Shown: piece by piece, positions 37,217-44,780 of the stretch
How the letters are laid out: each line of letters opens with the position of its first letter
How positions within the stretch are numbered: the stretch's first letter is position 1
Origin: Flavobacteriaceae bacterium bin25
Lineage (GTDB): Bacteria > Bacteroidota > Bacteroidia > Flavobacteriales > Flavobacteriaceae
Reading direction: 5' to 3'
DNA: 49,176 bases
NCBI GenBank assembly: GCA_002238525.1
Contig: MPMN01000015.1
Span: 1-49,176 of the forward strand
Translations under genes and position numbers: made by a program
Notes under the pieces: generated by a model
Databases searched by the model: none
Seen by the model: the letters and a program-made list of their open reading frames with translations, nothing else
Told to the model about the DNA's origin: nothing

Positions 37217-39115
37217 ATGGGCAAAATTATTGGAATTGACTTGGGAACGACAAACTCTTGTGTTTCTGTAATGGAAGGAAGTGATCCGGTCGTCATCCAA
37301 AATGCCGAAGGTAAACGTACCACTCCTTCGGTTGTGGGTTTTGTAGATGTTAATGGGACCAATGAAATCAAAGTTGGTGACCCAGCCAAAAGACAAGCCA
37401 TAACCAATCCCACAAAAACCATCTCCTCTATCAAGAGATTTATGGGTACTAAATACTCTCAACTAATAGATGAAGTAGAGAGAGTTCCTTATAAAGTAAT
37501 CAAAGGGACAAATGATACACCTCGTGTCCGTATTGATAATAGAAACTATACACCGCAAGAGATATCAGCAATGGTTCTTCAGAAGATGAAAAAAACCGCT
37601 GAAGACCACTTAGGTCAGCCTGTAACTAGGGCAGCAATTACAGTTCCAGCATATTTTAACGATTCGCAGAGACAAGCTACAAAAGAAGCAGGCGAAATTG
37701 CGGGATTAAAAGTGGAAAGAATCATTAATGAACCGACTGCTGCTGCTTTGGCCTATGGATTAGATAAGAAAAAAGGTGATTTAAAAATTGCAGTGTTTGA
37801 CTTAGGTGGCGGCACTTTTGATATTTCCATCCTAGAGCTAGGTGATGGTGTATTTGAGGTTTTATCAACAAATGGTGATACACATCTCGGAGGCGATGAC
37901 TTTGATCATGTCATCATAGATTGGCTTGCAGATGGATTCCAGGAAAAGGAAAAAATCGATATTAGACAAGACCCAATTGCACTTCAAAGATTGAAAGAAG
38001 CAGCTGAGAAGTCAAAAATTGAGCTTTCTTCAAGTATGCAATCTGATATAAATCTACCCTATATAACCGCAACGAACACAGGTCCAAAACATTTGGTGGA
38101 GCAATTAACTCGAGCGAAATTTGAGCAGTTGTCTGATGAACTCGTCAAGCGCTCCATGGGTCCCGTTAGAAAGGCATTAGAAGATGCAGATTTAACTGTA
38201 AAAGATATCGATGAAATAATTCTGGTTGGAGGTTCCACCAGGATACCAATTATTCAAAAAGTGGTTAAAAATTTCTTCGGAAAAGATCCTTCTAAAGGAG
38301 TGAACCCAGATGAAGTTGTCGCTATTGGTGCAGCAATTCAAGGAGGGGTTCTGACTGGGGACGTCAAAGATGTACTACTTTTAGATGTAACCCCTTTGTC
38401 TTTGGGTATAGAAACTATAGGCGGAGTTATGACTAAACTGATTGATGCCAATACCACCATACCGGTAAAAAAATCCGAAACTTTTTCTACAGCTCAAGAC
38501 AATCAACCATCAGTTGAGATAAATGTCTTACAGGGAGAACGAACCATGGCTAAAGACAACAAATCCATAGGAAAATTTCACTTAGAAGGAATTCCTCCGG
38601 CTCGACGAGGTGTGCCTAAAGTCAAAGTGACCTTTGATATTGATGCAAATGGTATAATCAGTGTATCAGCCGAGGACGAATCTACAGGAAAGTCTCGAAA
38701 CATTCGTATCGAAGCTTCTTCTGGGTTAACTGATCAAGAAATTGAAAGAATGAAAAAAGAGGCACAGGAAAATGCTGAAGCAGATGCTAAGGCTAAAGAA
38801 AAAGTAGAAAAGCTGAATAAGGCTGATAGTGTCATCTTTGAAACAGAAAAAACCATCAAAGAGGCTGGAGATAAAATTTCAGACGAGGTTAAAGAGGAGA
38901 TTGAATCAGCATTAACAAAATTGCGAAAAGCACATAGTAACAAAGACTACGATGGGATCGATTTAGCGATTGAGGATGTTCATAAAGCCATCACAAAAGT
39001 CTACCAAAATAATGCTAAACAAGAACCTCAATCTTCAAATGGGTCTACTGATTCTCAAAAAAAGTCTGCAAGTGGCAATCAAGATATAGAGGATGCTGAT
39101 TTTGAAGAAGTTTAA
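37217..39115 (+). CDS. dnaK: Molecular chaperone DnaK (Hsp70)
   Basis: ATP-driven chaperone for folding and proteostasis (632 residues). The ATPase domain starts [11 protein letters not shown] and includes [11 protein letters not shown] and LVGGSTRIP; the linker is [15 protein letters not shown]; the substrate domain has [20 protein letters not shown], and the tail ends with DADFEEV. No grpE or dnaJ is adjacent. In the 200 bases before it I looked for a CIRCE operator and saw none. The gene stands alone. Confidence 0.98.
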   Translation: MGKIIGIDLGTTNSCVSVMEGSDPVVIQNAEGKRTTPSVVGFVDVNGTNEIKVGDPAKRQAITNPTKTISSIKRFMGTKYSQLIDEVERVPYKVIKGTNDTPRVRIDNRNYTPQEISAMVLQKMKKTAEDHLGQPVTRAAITVPAYFNDSQRQATKEAGEIAGLKVERIINEPTAAALAYGLDKKKGDLKIAVFDLGGGTFDISILELGDGVFEVLSTNGDTHLGGDDFDHVIIDWLADGFQEKEKIDIRQDPIALQRLKEAAEKSKIELSSSMQSDINLPYITATNTGPKHLVEQLTRAKFEQLSDELVKRSMGPVRKALEDADLTVKDIDEIILVGGSTRIPIIQKVVKNFFGKDPSKGVNPDEVVAIGAAIQGGVLTGDVKDVLLLDVTPLSLGIETIGGVMTKLIDANTTIPVKKSETFSTAQDNQPSVEINVLQGERTMAKDNKSIGKFHLEGIPPARRGVPKVKVTFDIDANGIISVSAEDESTGKSRNIRIEASSGLTDQEIERMKKEAQENAEADAKAKEKVEKLNKADSVIFETEKTIKEAGDKISDEVKEEIESALTKLRKAHSNKDYDGIDLAIEDVHKAITKVYQNNAKQEPQSSNGSTDSQKKSASGNQDIEDADFEEV

Positions 39116-39545
39116 TATGTTTTTGTTTTTCATCCTTGTGGGATATTGAAATACCCTTACTCTTCAATTTGTTTCATTTGAAAAGTTAGTTTTTTGGTAT
39201 TTTTTTTGATTATTAACTGTGGCTCTATGCTTACATTATGGAATGGTGTTGATATTCAACAACTATATCTACTCACTTTGCCAACCGAAGGCAAGCTGAA
39301 TCCAATGGTTAGTAAAGGGAATTATATGCTTTTGTAATCATTGATATCAGAACAAAAGATTTTATGAAAAATAAAGACATGTATATTTTATGGTATAAAA
39401 ATTCATGTTATTTTCAGTGAAATATATTCCTAAAACTAAAAATTAATCGATGAGAATTTATGTATATGGATGAATTTAGTGATATAGTTTTAAAAATTGA
39501 TGTGCCTTATTTCTGAATATTCCCTATTGGTAACCTATTGTAAGT
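39116..39545. other. Intergenic, nothing recognised
   Basis: These 430 bases between dnaK and IS1595 copy C hold no open frame or RNA that I can support, and no strong terminator was seen after dnaK. Confidence 0.4.
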
Positions 39546-40535
39546 TTTTTGAGGTAAATACTTTTTTTATATCTATGATGTCAATTAATAAAGGATAATC
39601 ATGAATATTTTTAAAGGTCAAAACCTCTTAGAGTTCTCTGAACGCTTCAAAACGGACTTGGATTGCAAGAAATACCTCTCCGAAATCAAATGGAATTACG
39701 GCTTTAAATGTGTCCAATGTGGACACAAGGCTTGTCAGGGACGCAAGGATTTTTCAGGGACGTGCAACATCTGTAGTCATACCGAGTCAGCTACAGCCAA
39801 TACCTTGTTCCTCAAGGTAAAGTTCGGTGTACGCAAGGCCTTTTTCATCTGTTTTGAGATGTCTATTAGTACCAAGAGTCTTTCTACAAGGTACACAGCC
39901 GTTCGCTATCAAGTGACTCAAAATACTGCCCGTCTGTTGTTCATGCACAAAGTTAGAGAGGCTATGGAATCTAGTGGCAAGTGCCCTATGGATGGTATAA
40001 TACACGTGGACGAGTTCGTTCTGAGTGGAGTGGAACAAGGGAAAAAAGGGCGTAGCTATTGTGCCAAGAAAAATAAAGCATTAACAGCGGTACAGCTAAC
40101 AAAGGAGGGAAAGGTTAGGCGCATGTATGCCATGGGCATAGAAGATTTCTCGGCACGCTCACTTGAGTCCATCTTTGCCCATCATATCAGTAAGTCTGCC
40201 AAGATAACCACTGACAAGCTGTTTTTCCCCGTCACTGGGTGGAAAGTATATAGACCAATAGCCAAGGATTATAATATTAAGCAGATGGAGAGCAAAAAGG
40301 GACTCAACTTTGTGTCTCTTAATACTATGAACTACCAGATAAAGTCTTGGATACGTACCACTTATTCATGGGTAAGCGACTTTAACCTAAAGAGACATTT
40401 TAACGAGTTCTGCTTCAAGATAAAACGTTTACAGAATAAAAAGACGATATTCGACAATCTAATAACAAGGATGGTCAACAAGGAAAAAGTCTATCAAAAA
40501 CATCTGATATGTTCTTACAGTATTTACCTCAAAAA
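39546..40535 (+). mobile_element. IS1595-family insertion sequence, copy C
   Basis: Perfect 16-base inverted ends: TTTTTGAGGTAAATAC (39546-39561) and its inverse (40520-40535), 990 bases in all. I found no convincing eight-base target duplication. The transposase frame is intact but carries a 21-base hairpin insertion beside a catalytic Asp. Confidence 0.85.
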
Positions 40536-40554
40536 TTATATTAACACTACATAA
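39601..40554 (+). CDS. IS1595-family (ISXO2-like) transposase
   Basis: A 317-residue DDE-type transposase. An N-terminal zinc ribbon (CVQCGHKACQGRKDFSGTCNICSH, about 37-60) precedes the catalytic domain: HVDEFVLSGVEQGKKG (first Asp) and KITTDK (second Asp), then the conserved SWIRTTYSWVSDFNLKRHFNEFCF. Seven extra residues LFFPVTG follow TTDK directly and are absent from copy A (TTDKWKGY), which may disable the enzyme. The last residues are read through the right inverted repeat, and the stop lies 19 bases outside the element. Confidence 0.88.
   Translation: MNIFKGQNLLEFSERFKTDLDCKKYLSEIKWNYGFKCVQCGHKACQGRKDFSGTCNICSHTESATANTLFLKVKFGVRKAFFICFEMSISTKSLSTRYTAVRYQVTQNTARLLFMHKVREAMESSGKCPMDGIIHVDEFVLSGVEQGKKGRSYCAKKNKALTAVQLTKEGKVRRMYAMGIEDFSARSLESIFAHHISKSAKITTDKLFFPVTGWKVYRPIAKDYNIKQMESKKGLNFVSLNTMNYQIKSWIRTTYSWVSDFNLKRHFNEFCFKIKRLQNKKTIFDNLITRMVNKEKVYQKHLICSYSIYLKNYINTT
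40219..40239 (+). repeat. Short palindromic insertion, copy 3 (PVTG element)
   Basis: 21 bases present in IS1595 copy C and absent from copy A, with the core CCCCGTCACTGGG. It has the same hairpin and TCA loop as the two tnpB insertions with one mismatch, and encodes LFFPVTG in frame. Confidence 0.75.
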
Positions 40555-40556
40555 TT

Positions 40557-40862
40557 ATGATTAAACAAATACTTAATCAGATGAAAATTGATAAATCATC
40601 CAAAAAGTCAACTGCTGCTATTTATGGCACCATTATCTCAATAGTATGCACTATTATTAATAAAACTACTGGAATAGATTTAAATACAGATGAAATAATT
40701 CTTTTAATTGTTCCTATTGCTAGTTATATTTTTGGACAAGGAGTTGCTGACATAGGAAAAGAAAAAATGAAAAATGAAAATAAAATAAAAGCAGAGAACG
40801 ATGAAATAAAAAAGGAAGTAAAAACAGTAATTAGCGGATTAAATAAAATGATTGGAGAATAA
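40557..40862 (+). CDS. Small holin-like membrane protein
   Basis: A 101-residue protein with one or two hydrophobic segments (AAIYGTIISIVCTIIN and IILLIVPIASYIFGQGVAD) and a charged coiled-coil tail. The stretch IDLNTDEIILLIVPIASYIFGQGVADIGKE resembles short phage proteins of holin-like type, from memory. It starts three bases after the transposase stop. No other phage gene is nearby, so this is either a phage remnant or an unrelated small membrane protein. Confidence 0.5.
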   Translation: MIKQILNQMKIDKSSKKSTAAIYGTIISIVCTIINKTTGIDLNTDEIILLIVPIASYIFGQGVADIGKEKMKNENKIKAENDEIKKEVKTVISGLNKMIGE

Positions 40863-40880
40863 TAAAAACCTTATGGGACA

Positions 40881-40915
40881 GTGTCCCAAAATCTGTGTAA
40901 AGAGGTAAGATGGGG
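40881..40915 (+). repeat. Direct repeat left of hipBST, IS-end-like
   Basis: About 35 bases including GTGTCCCAAAATCTGTGTAA, repeated at 42719-42753 in the same orientation with about five mismatches. The odd palindrome GGGACAGTGTCCC (40875-40887) overlaps it. The motif resembles IS256-type ends, from memory. The two copies bracket hipT, hipS, hipB and their operator array. Confidence 0.6.
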
Positions 40916-40940
40916 GTATCCCTGGCGTTAAGGTAATAAT

Positions 40941-41876
40941 TCAACGATATAAAGTACTGAATTTTTCTTTAATAAATGTCTTATATTGTTTTTTTACATC
41001 ATGAGATAAAAAACTTTTTTCTATTTGCTGAACCCATTGCCCATACACATCATAAAATCGTAGATATATAGCTTGTTTTGCCTTTTCGTTGATGATTAAA
41101 TTATTAGATAAAGTGTCGAAATCGCTTCGCTTTATTTTTCTTTTTTTACCATTTATAGTCAAAGCTGTTTCTTCATGATCTTCTGGAATAGCTATAGCTG
41201 TGTTCAATAAGTCAAAAGCCGGGCTCAATTCAAATTCACCCCACTGATTTTCAATTAGTGCAAAGTTTTTTAAGTGCATATCAGCATTTCCTACAAGAAA
41301 GCAAAACAAGACTAACTCAAATAATCTTTGAACTTCATAGCCAGTATTGGTGGTGTACTTATGTACTAACTTTCCAATTTTTTCGATTGAACCCCTATAT
41401 TTATGTTCAGTGAGATTCTCACTTAACTGACAAAAGTCCTCTACGGCTATTTTTCCTTCTTTTCCTCTATCAAAGCGTTTAGTTAAATATGCTAAATCTC
41501 CTGATTTCAGCCTTATCAATGAATGCTTGGCAGTTTTAATATTAACAATTTTCGCCAGATGCATCGTTAAGTCTTCATTTTGTGGTAATTCTGGGAATTG
41601 TGGTGAAGCAGGTTTTAATATATAATCTCCGAATACCCCAACGATAGTCAAACGACTCAATTGACTATTCTTATCAAGCTGCAATGAAAGTTTGGGTTGT
41701 ACCCCAGTTATAGTGATATTCCTTGACACTACTTTTCTTGCCATTTGTTCAACCTGAGTTGCATCAAAATCTAAAATTGGTGGTTTTGAACTACTGAACA
41801 TCTTCCTGGAACAAGAAACATGAAAATCATCTTCATTCTTTTCTAACGGGCCGTAGCAGAAAAGACATTTACTCAT
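40941..41876 (-). CDS. hipT: HipT-like serine/threonine kinase toxin (HipA C-terminal core)
   Basis: A 311-residue HipA-fold kinase lacking the N-terminal subdomain, which is encoded separately upstream. It begins with a possible zinc knuckle (CLFC...HVSC, 4-22). The Gly-rich autophosphorylation loop is T55-I-T57-G-V-Q-P-K, the catalytic loop GNADMHLKN has Asp199 and Asn204, and the metal-binding Asp222 is in PAFDLLN. Related HipT and HipA phosphorylate aminoacyl-tRNA synthetases and stop growth; the target here is unknown. The start is five bases after hipS. Confidence 0.85.
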   Translation of the reverse strand: MSKCLFCYGPLEKNEDDFHVSCSRKMFSSSKPPILDFDATQVEQMARKVVSRNITITGVQPKLSLQLDKNSQLSRLTIVGVFGDYILKPASPQFPELPQNEDLTMHLAKIVNIKTAKHSLIRLKSGDLAYLTKRFDRGKEGKIAVEDFCQLSENLTEHKYRGSIEKIGKLVHKYTTNTGYEVQRLFELVLFCFLVGNADMHLKNFALIENQWGEFELSPAFDLLNTAIAIPEDHEETALTINGKKRKIKRSDFDTLSNNLIINEKAKQAIYLRFYDVYGQWVQQIEKSFLSHDVKKQYKTFIKEKFSTLYR

Positions 41877-41881
41877 CTATC

Positions 41882-42199
41882 TTACGATTTAGCCAAAATT
41901 GAAAGGCATCCTATACAATCTTTACAGGTTAGTAAGAGTAATCCAAACCGGTCTCTTTCACTAATCTTCCAATTGTCAACTACCAAATCTAAAAGCCATC
42001 CTTCTGGAATGAGACCATCAAAAACAGGAAATAAAATCTTACTCTCATAAGATTCCATTTGCAGTGGTAGGGTTAAACTGATGGGTTTGGGATTCAAACT
42101 TTTTAAATATTCTGGTTCATAGCAAAAGACATACCCTTCATCAATTTCCATGATTGTACCTGCCAAGCTATCTTTATAATAGACTTCTGCCTTCCTCAT
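41882..42199 (-). CDS. hipS: HipS-like antitoxin (HipA N-terminal subdomain as a separate protein)
   Basis: A 105-residue protein matching the N-subdomain 1 of HipA: PISLTLPLQ, FPVFDGLIPEGWLLD and DRFGLLLLTCKDCIGCLSI. In the HipBST system of enteropathogenic E. coli this subdomain is a separate antitoxin that restrains HipT. Order and split are the same here. The start overlaps hipB by 26 bases. Confidence 0.82.
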   Translation of the reverse strand: MRKAEVYYKDSLAGTIMEIDEGYVFCYEPEYLKSLNPKPISLTLPLQMESYESKILFPVFDGLIPEGWLLDLVVDNWKISERDRFGLLLLTCKDCIGCLSILAKS

Positions 42200-42404
42200 A
42201 CTTTATTTTTTTCTTGATTACACCAACTTGGGCTCCAAATAAAGCCAGTACTTGGTTTACCTTATCCATACGCAGTGTCTCTTTTCCCTGTTCTAGTTCT
42301 CTAATAAATCTCAATCCAACCCCGGCACGTTCAGCCAATTCAGGCTGTGTAAGATTCAATTGTTTTCGCTTGTGCTTAACAAAATTTATCAGTGAATCAT
42401 TCAT
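42174..42404 (-). CDS. hipB: HipB-like helix-turn-helix repressor
   Basis: A 76-residue XRE/HTH protein: RKQLNLTQPELAERAGVGLRFIRELEQGKETLRMDKVNQVLALF is a standard five-helix DNA-binding domain. It is expected to bind the palindromic repeats upstream and repress the operon, with HipS and HipT modulating this. Its start codon lies within the first operator repeat. Confidence 0.88.
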   Translation of the reverse strand: MNDSLINFVKHKRKQLNLTQPELAERAGVGLRFIRELEQGKETLRMDKVNQVLALFGAQVGVIKKKIKYEEGRSLL

Positions 42405-42540
42405 CGAAATTATACCTTTTCGGGTATAAAAATAATTGATTCATCGAAATTATACCTTTTCGGGTATAAAAATAATTGATTCATCGAAATTATACCTTTT
42501 CGGGTATAAAAATAATTGATTCATCGAAATTATACCTTTT
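42401..42540 (-). promoter_or_regulatory. Tandem operator array upstream of hipBST
   Basis: Three perfect 40-base units (42401-42440, 42441-42480, 42481-42520) plus the first 20 bases of a fourth. Each contains the near palindrome TATACCTTTTCGGGTATA, a plausible HipB site (the E. coli operators are TATCC-N8-GGATA). On the coding strand each unit also carries TATAAT six bases before the start codon position, so each may hold a promoter. The array is cut off by sequence related to the IS30 end. Confidence 0.8.
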
Positions 42541-42655
42541 CTGATAAAATATAAGTTGCATTTGGCTAGGTTTAACTCTTTGTTCTCCACTTTGTTCCAA
42601 ACCATCTGAACGCCTAGCTGCTAAGCAGGTTGCTCTCATCCTAAAGTTGCATTAA
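42537..42655 (+). repeat. IS30-associated end sequence, solo copy
   Basis: Starts with the same TTTTCTGATAAAATATAAG and ends with the same CTAAAGTTGCATTA as 44010-44057, in the same orientation, but with about 80 extra bases between. It truncates the fourth operator unit of hipBST. Confidence 0.6.
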
Positions 42656-42667
42656 TGCGTTGATTCT

Positions 42668-42948
42668 AAGATTACAATGTGCGTACCTATTGTGTTGATT
42701 GTGGATGGATAGAGCATAGTGTGCCAAAATCTGTGTAAATAGGCAAGAGTGGGTTACCAAATTTGGCTTCAGAGATAGGAAAAAATTGAATGCTCTTTTG
42801 TTTCGTTTTCGTTGGATTTTTCAGTGATAAATACTGTGGATATGCTTCGTGTAAGTATCTTTCCACTTCTTTAGTTGTTTAAGAGAGGTAATCATCTTTG
42901 TTGTTCACGATTACAATGTGCTTATCCATTGTGTTGATTGTGGTTGGT
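42668..42948 (+). repeat. Pair of 39-base direct repeats in IS debris
   Basis: 42668-42707 and 42909-42948 are about 85-90% identical and begin GATTACAATGTGC. Both can be read as DYNV...HCVDCGW, so they may be copies of a transposase tail with a Cys-x-x-Cys. The surrounding 42541-43045 contains no gene that I can support, and includes the second copy (42719-42753) of the repeat flanking hipBST. Confidence 0.5.
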
Positions 42949-43045
42949 TATAGATGATCTTATGGTCATTTGTATCCTTATTTTTTAAAAAGAGGGCTAA
43001 TAGTGTTGTGCTTACTTTGTTTTTTAGTTATGGTTGTTTATGGGT

Positions 43046-43948
43046 TCAGGGAGGAAACTCCCTCCCATTCTCGGGGATGGGGGTTCGTTTCCCTATATAG
43101 GTATCTGTTAAGGTTGAAAAGTCCGTTTTTTGGGGAATGTATTGTCTTATCAGTCTATTGATGTATTCATTGCTTCCTCTCTCCCAGCTATGGTAGGGGG
43201 TTGCAAAGAAAAAATCTATATCTAAGGCATCAGCGATTAATTTAAAAGCAGAAAATTCTTTACCATTATCGGCGGTGATGGTGTGTAGGCGATCCTTATA
43301 AGGCATCAATAATTCTACGGTCGCCTGGGCTAATTGAACGGCATTTTTCCCTTCTAGCTTCTTCATATTTACTTGTCCTGTAGCCCTATCATTAATGGTG
43401 ACAATAGCTCCTTTATTGCCTACGATGGTATCTATTTCTAAATCCCCGACTCTTTCCTGCTTTTCAACCATCAAAGGGCGTTCTTCTATACCTCTCCTAT
43501 TGGGAATAGTCCATCTTTTGTCTTTGGCAGCACCACGCTTTCGGTATTTCTTCCCGCCAGAGGGTAGGTACCTATAAAGCCTACCTCCTGACTTCTTGTC
43601 TTCCTGGGTATATCAGTAGATGCTTTCATAAGAAACCATAGGAATGCCATTGAGTTTAGCCGTTCCAGAAATTTGTTCCGGTGAAAACTTGGCTTTGAGT
43701 TGATGCTCAATAAGAATCTTCATTTCCTCAGTAAAAGAAACCTTCTTGGGCTTTTCCTTTTGCCGGTTGAGGTATTTCTTATGTGCCAAAACAGCACAAT
43801 ATGACCCATTTGGTTCACCATAGCGATGGATTTCTCTGCATACTACAGATTTATTTTTGTTGATTACCCCCGCTATTTCGACCTGAGAGTAGCCCTCTTT
43901 GACCATTCGGTCAATAGTGTATCTTTGTTCCTTGGATAGATGACTCAT
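43046..43948 (-). pseudogene. IS30-family transposase, broken
   Basis: The N-terminal piece (43948-43613) has the HTH region LSKEQRYTIDRMVKEGYSQVEIA and FSPEQISGTAK. The catalytic piece (43474-43046) has VGDLEIDTIVG, ITADNGKEF and the Glu in PYHSWERGSNEYINRLIRQY. They are joined by frame changes around 43610-43490. The C-terminal end is replaced after LTDTYI by a GC-rich hairpin (43053-43092) that encodes the last 15 residues. Confidence 0.85.
43053..43092. repeat. GC-rich hairpin at the broken 3' end of the IS30 transposase
   Basis: GGAAAC (43053-43058) pairs with GTTTCC (43087-43092), and the inner CTCCCAT pairs with ATGGGGG around an eight-base loop. It stands out by its GC content and coincides with the point where the IS30 protein departs from the family. 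Confidence 0.6.
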
Positions 43949-43985
43949 ATTTTCTTTTTTTTACCAATGTAATCATTTATCTAGT

Positions 43986-44016
43986 CAGAAAGAGGGGATT
44001 TTTCCCCTCTTTTCTG
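43986..44016. terminator. Hairpin upstream of the IS30 transposase
   Basis: CAGAAAGAGGGG (43986-43997) pairs with CCCCTCTTTTCTG (44004-44016) with one bulge and a loop of six bases. It may block transcription entering the element, or be part of the IS end. Confidence 0.6.
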
Positions 44017-44057
44017 ATAAAATATAAGTTGCATTTGCTCTCCCCCTAAAGTTGCAT
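44010..44057 (+). repeat. IS30-associated end sequence next to the transposase
   Basis: Shares both edges with 42537-42655 and carries GTTGCATT twice. It is the probable right end of the IS30 element. No inverted counterpart was found to the left, so that end seems lost. Confidence 0.5.
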
Positions 44058-44076
44058 TAGTGATATGAATCTGCAG

Positions 44077-44165
44077 ACGATATTCAACAATCTGATTACA
44101 AAAATGGTGAACAAGGAGAAAATCTATCAAAAAAATTTAAAAGGCTCTTAAATGACGACCTTAAA
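44077..44165 (+). mobile_element. IS1595-family 3' end fragment, copy D
   Basis: About 60 bases match the tail of the copy C transposase (codons for the region FDNLITRMVNKEKVYQK), followed by a degenerate right end. The remaining bases to 44277 hold nothing that I recognise. Confidence 0.75.
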
Positions 44166-44277
44166 AAAATTTATCTATAAAATATTGATTACAATAGCAT
44201 ATATTCCAAAAAATTATATCAAAATATTCTAATGTGCACTTAACTAATGATCTCTGTAATTCTAAATTTGGCGAGCT

Positions 44278-44712
44278 ATGAACAAAGAAAAAACACTCAA
44301 AAAAGCAAATGATCTTTGTAAAAATACACTGATGGAAACCTTAGGAATTCGATTTGTTGATATCGGCACAGACTTCGTATCTGCCGAAATGATGGTCAAT
44401 ACATCAGTGCACCAACCAGAGGGTATATTACATGGTGGAGCAACCTTAGCTTTGGCAGAAACTGTGGCTAGTGCCGCATCTGTTCTATTAAATCCTAGTG
44501 AAAAACCCCATTCCATTCGTGGAATCGAAATAAGTGCCAATCACCTAAAACCGGTAACCTCAGGGGTAATCACTGCCACTGCAAAAGCACTTCACTATGG
44601 AAAAACTACTCAATTATGGATAATTCGGGTTGTGGATCAAAAAAATAGACTCGTCGCTATTTGCAAACAAACTACAATGAAATTAAATTCAACAACTCTT
44701 AACAATAAATAG
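44278..44712 (+). CDS. Hotdog-fold thioesterase, MenI/PaaI type
   Basis: A 144-residue cytoplasmic protein with the hotdog signature HQPEGILHGGATLALAETVAS, whose Glu is the usual catalytic residue. It is followed after 68 bases by menF, so it probably hydrolyses 1,4-dihydroxy-2-naphthoyl-CoA in menaquinone synthesis; the substrate is inferred from that neighbour. Phenylacetyl-CoA-type thioesterase activity is the alternative. Confidence 0.82.
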   Translation: MNKEKTLKKANDLCKNTLMETLGIRFVDIGTDFVSAEMMVNTSVHQPEGILHGGATLALAETVASAASVLLNPSEKPHSIRGIEISANHLKPVTSGVITATAKALHYGKTTQLWIIRVVDQKNRLVAICKQTTMKLNSTTLNNK

Positions 44713-44780
44713 ATTTATACCTAATAAATTGCCTTAAAAACTATACCGTCAGCCGCTTTAGGCCATATCCATTTCAGTTA

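Noticed and set aside
42154-42429. Plus-strand frame of 91 residues
   Set aside because: It is antisense to hipB and hipS, which have clear family motifs.
42401-42540. Tandem repeats resembling a CRISPR array
   Set aside because: The units are directly adjacent with no spacers and contain an operator-like palindrome over the hipB start.
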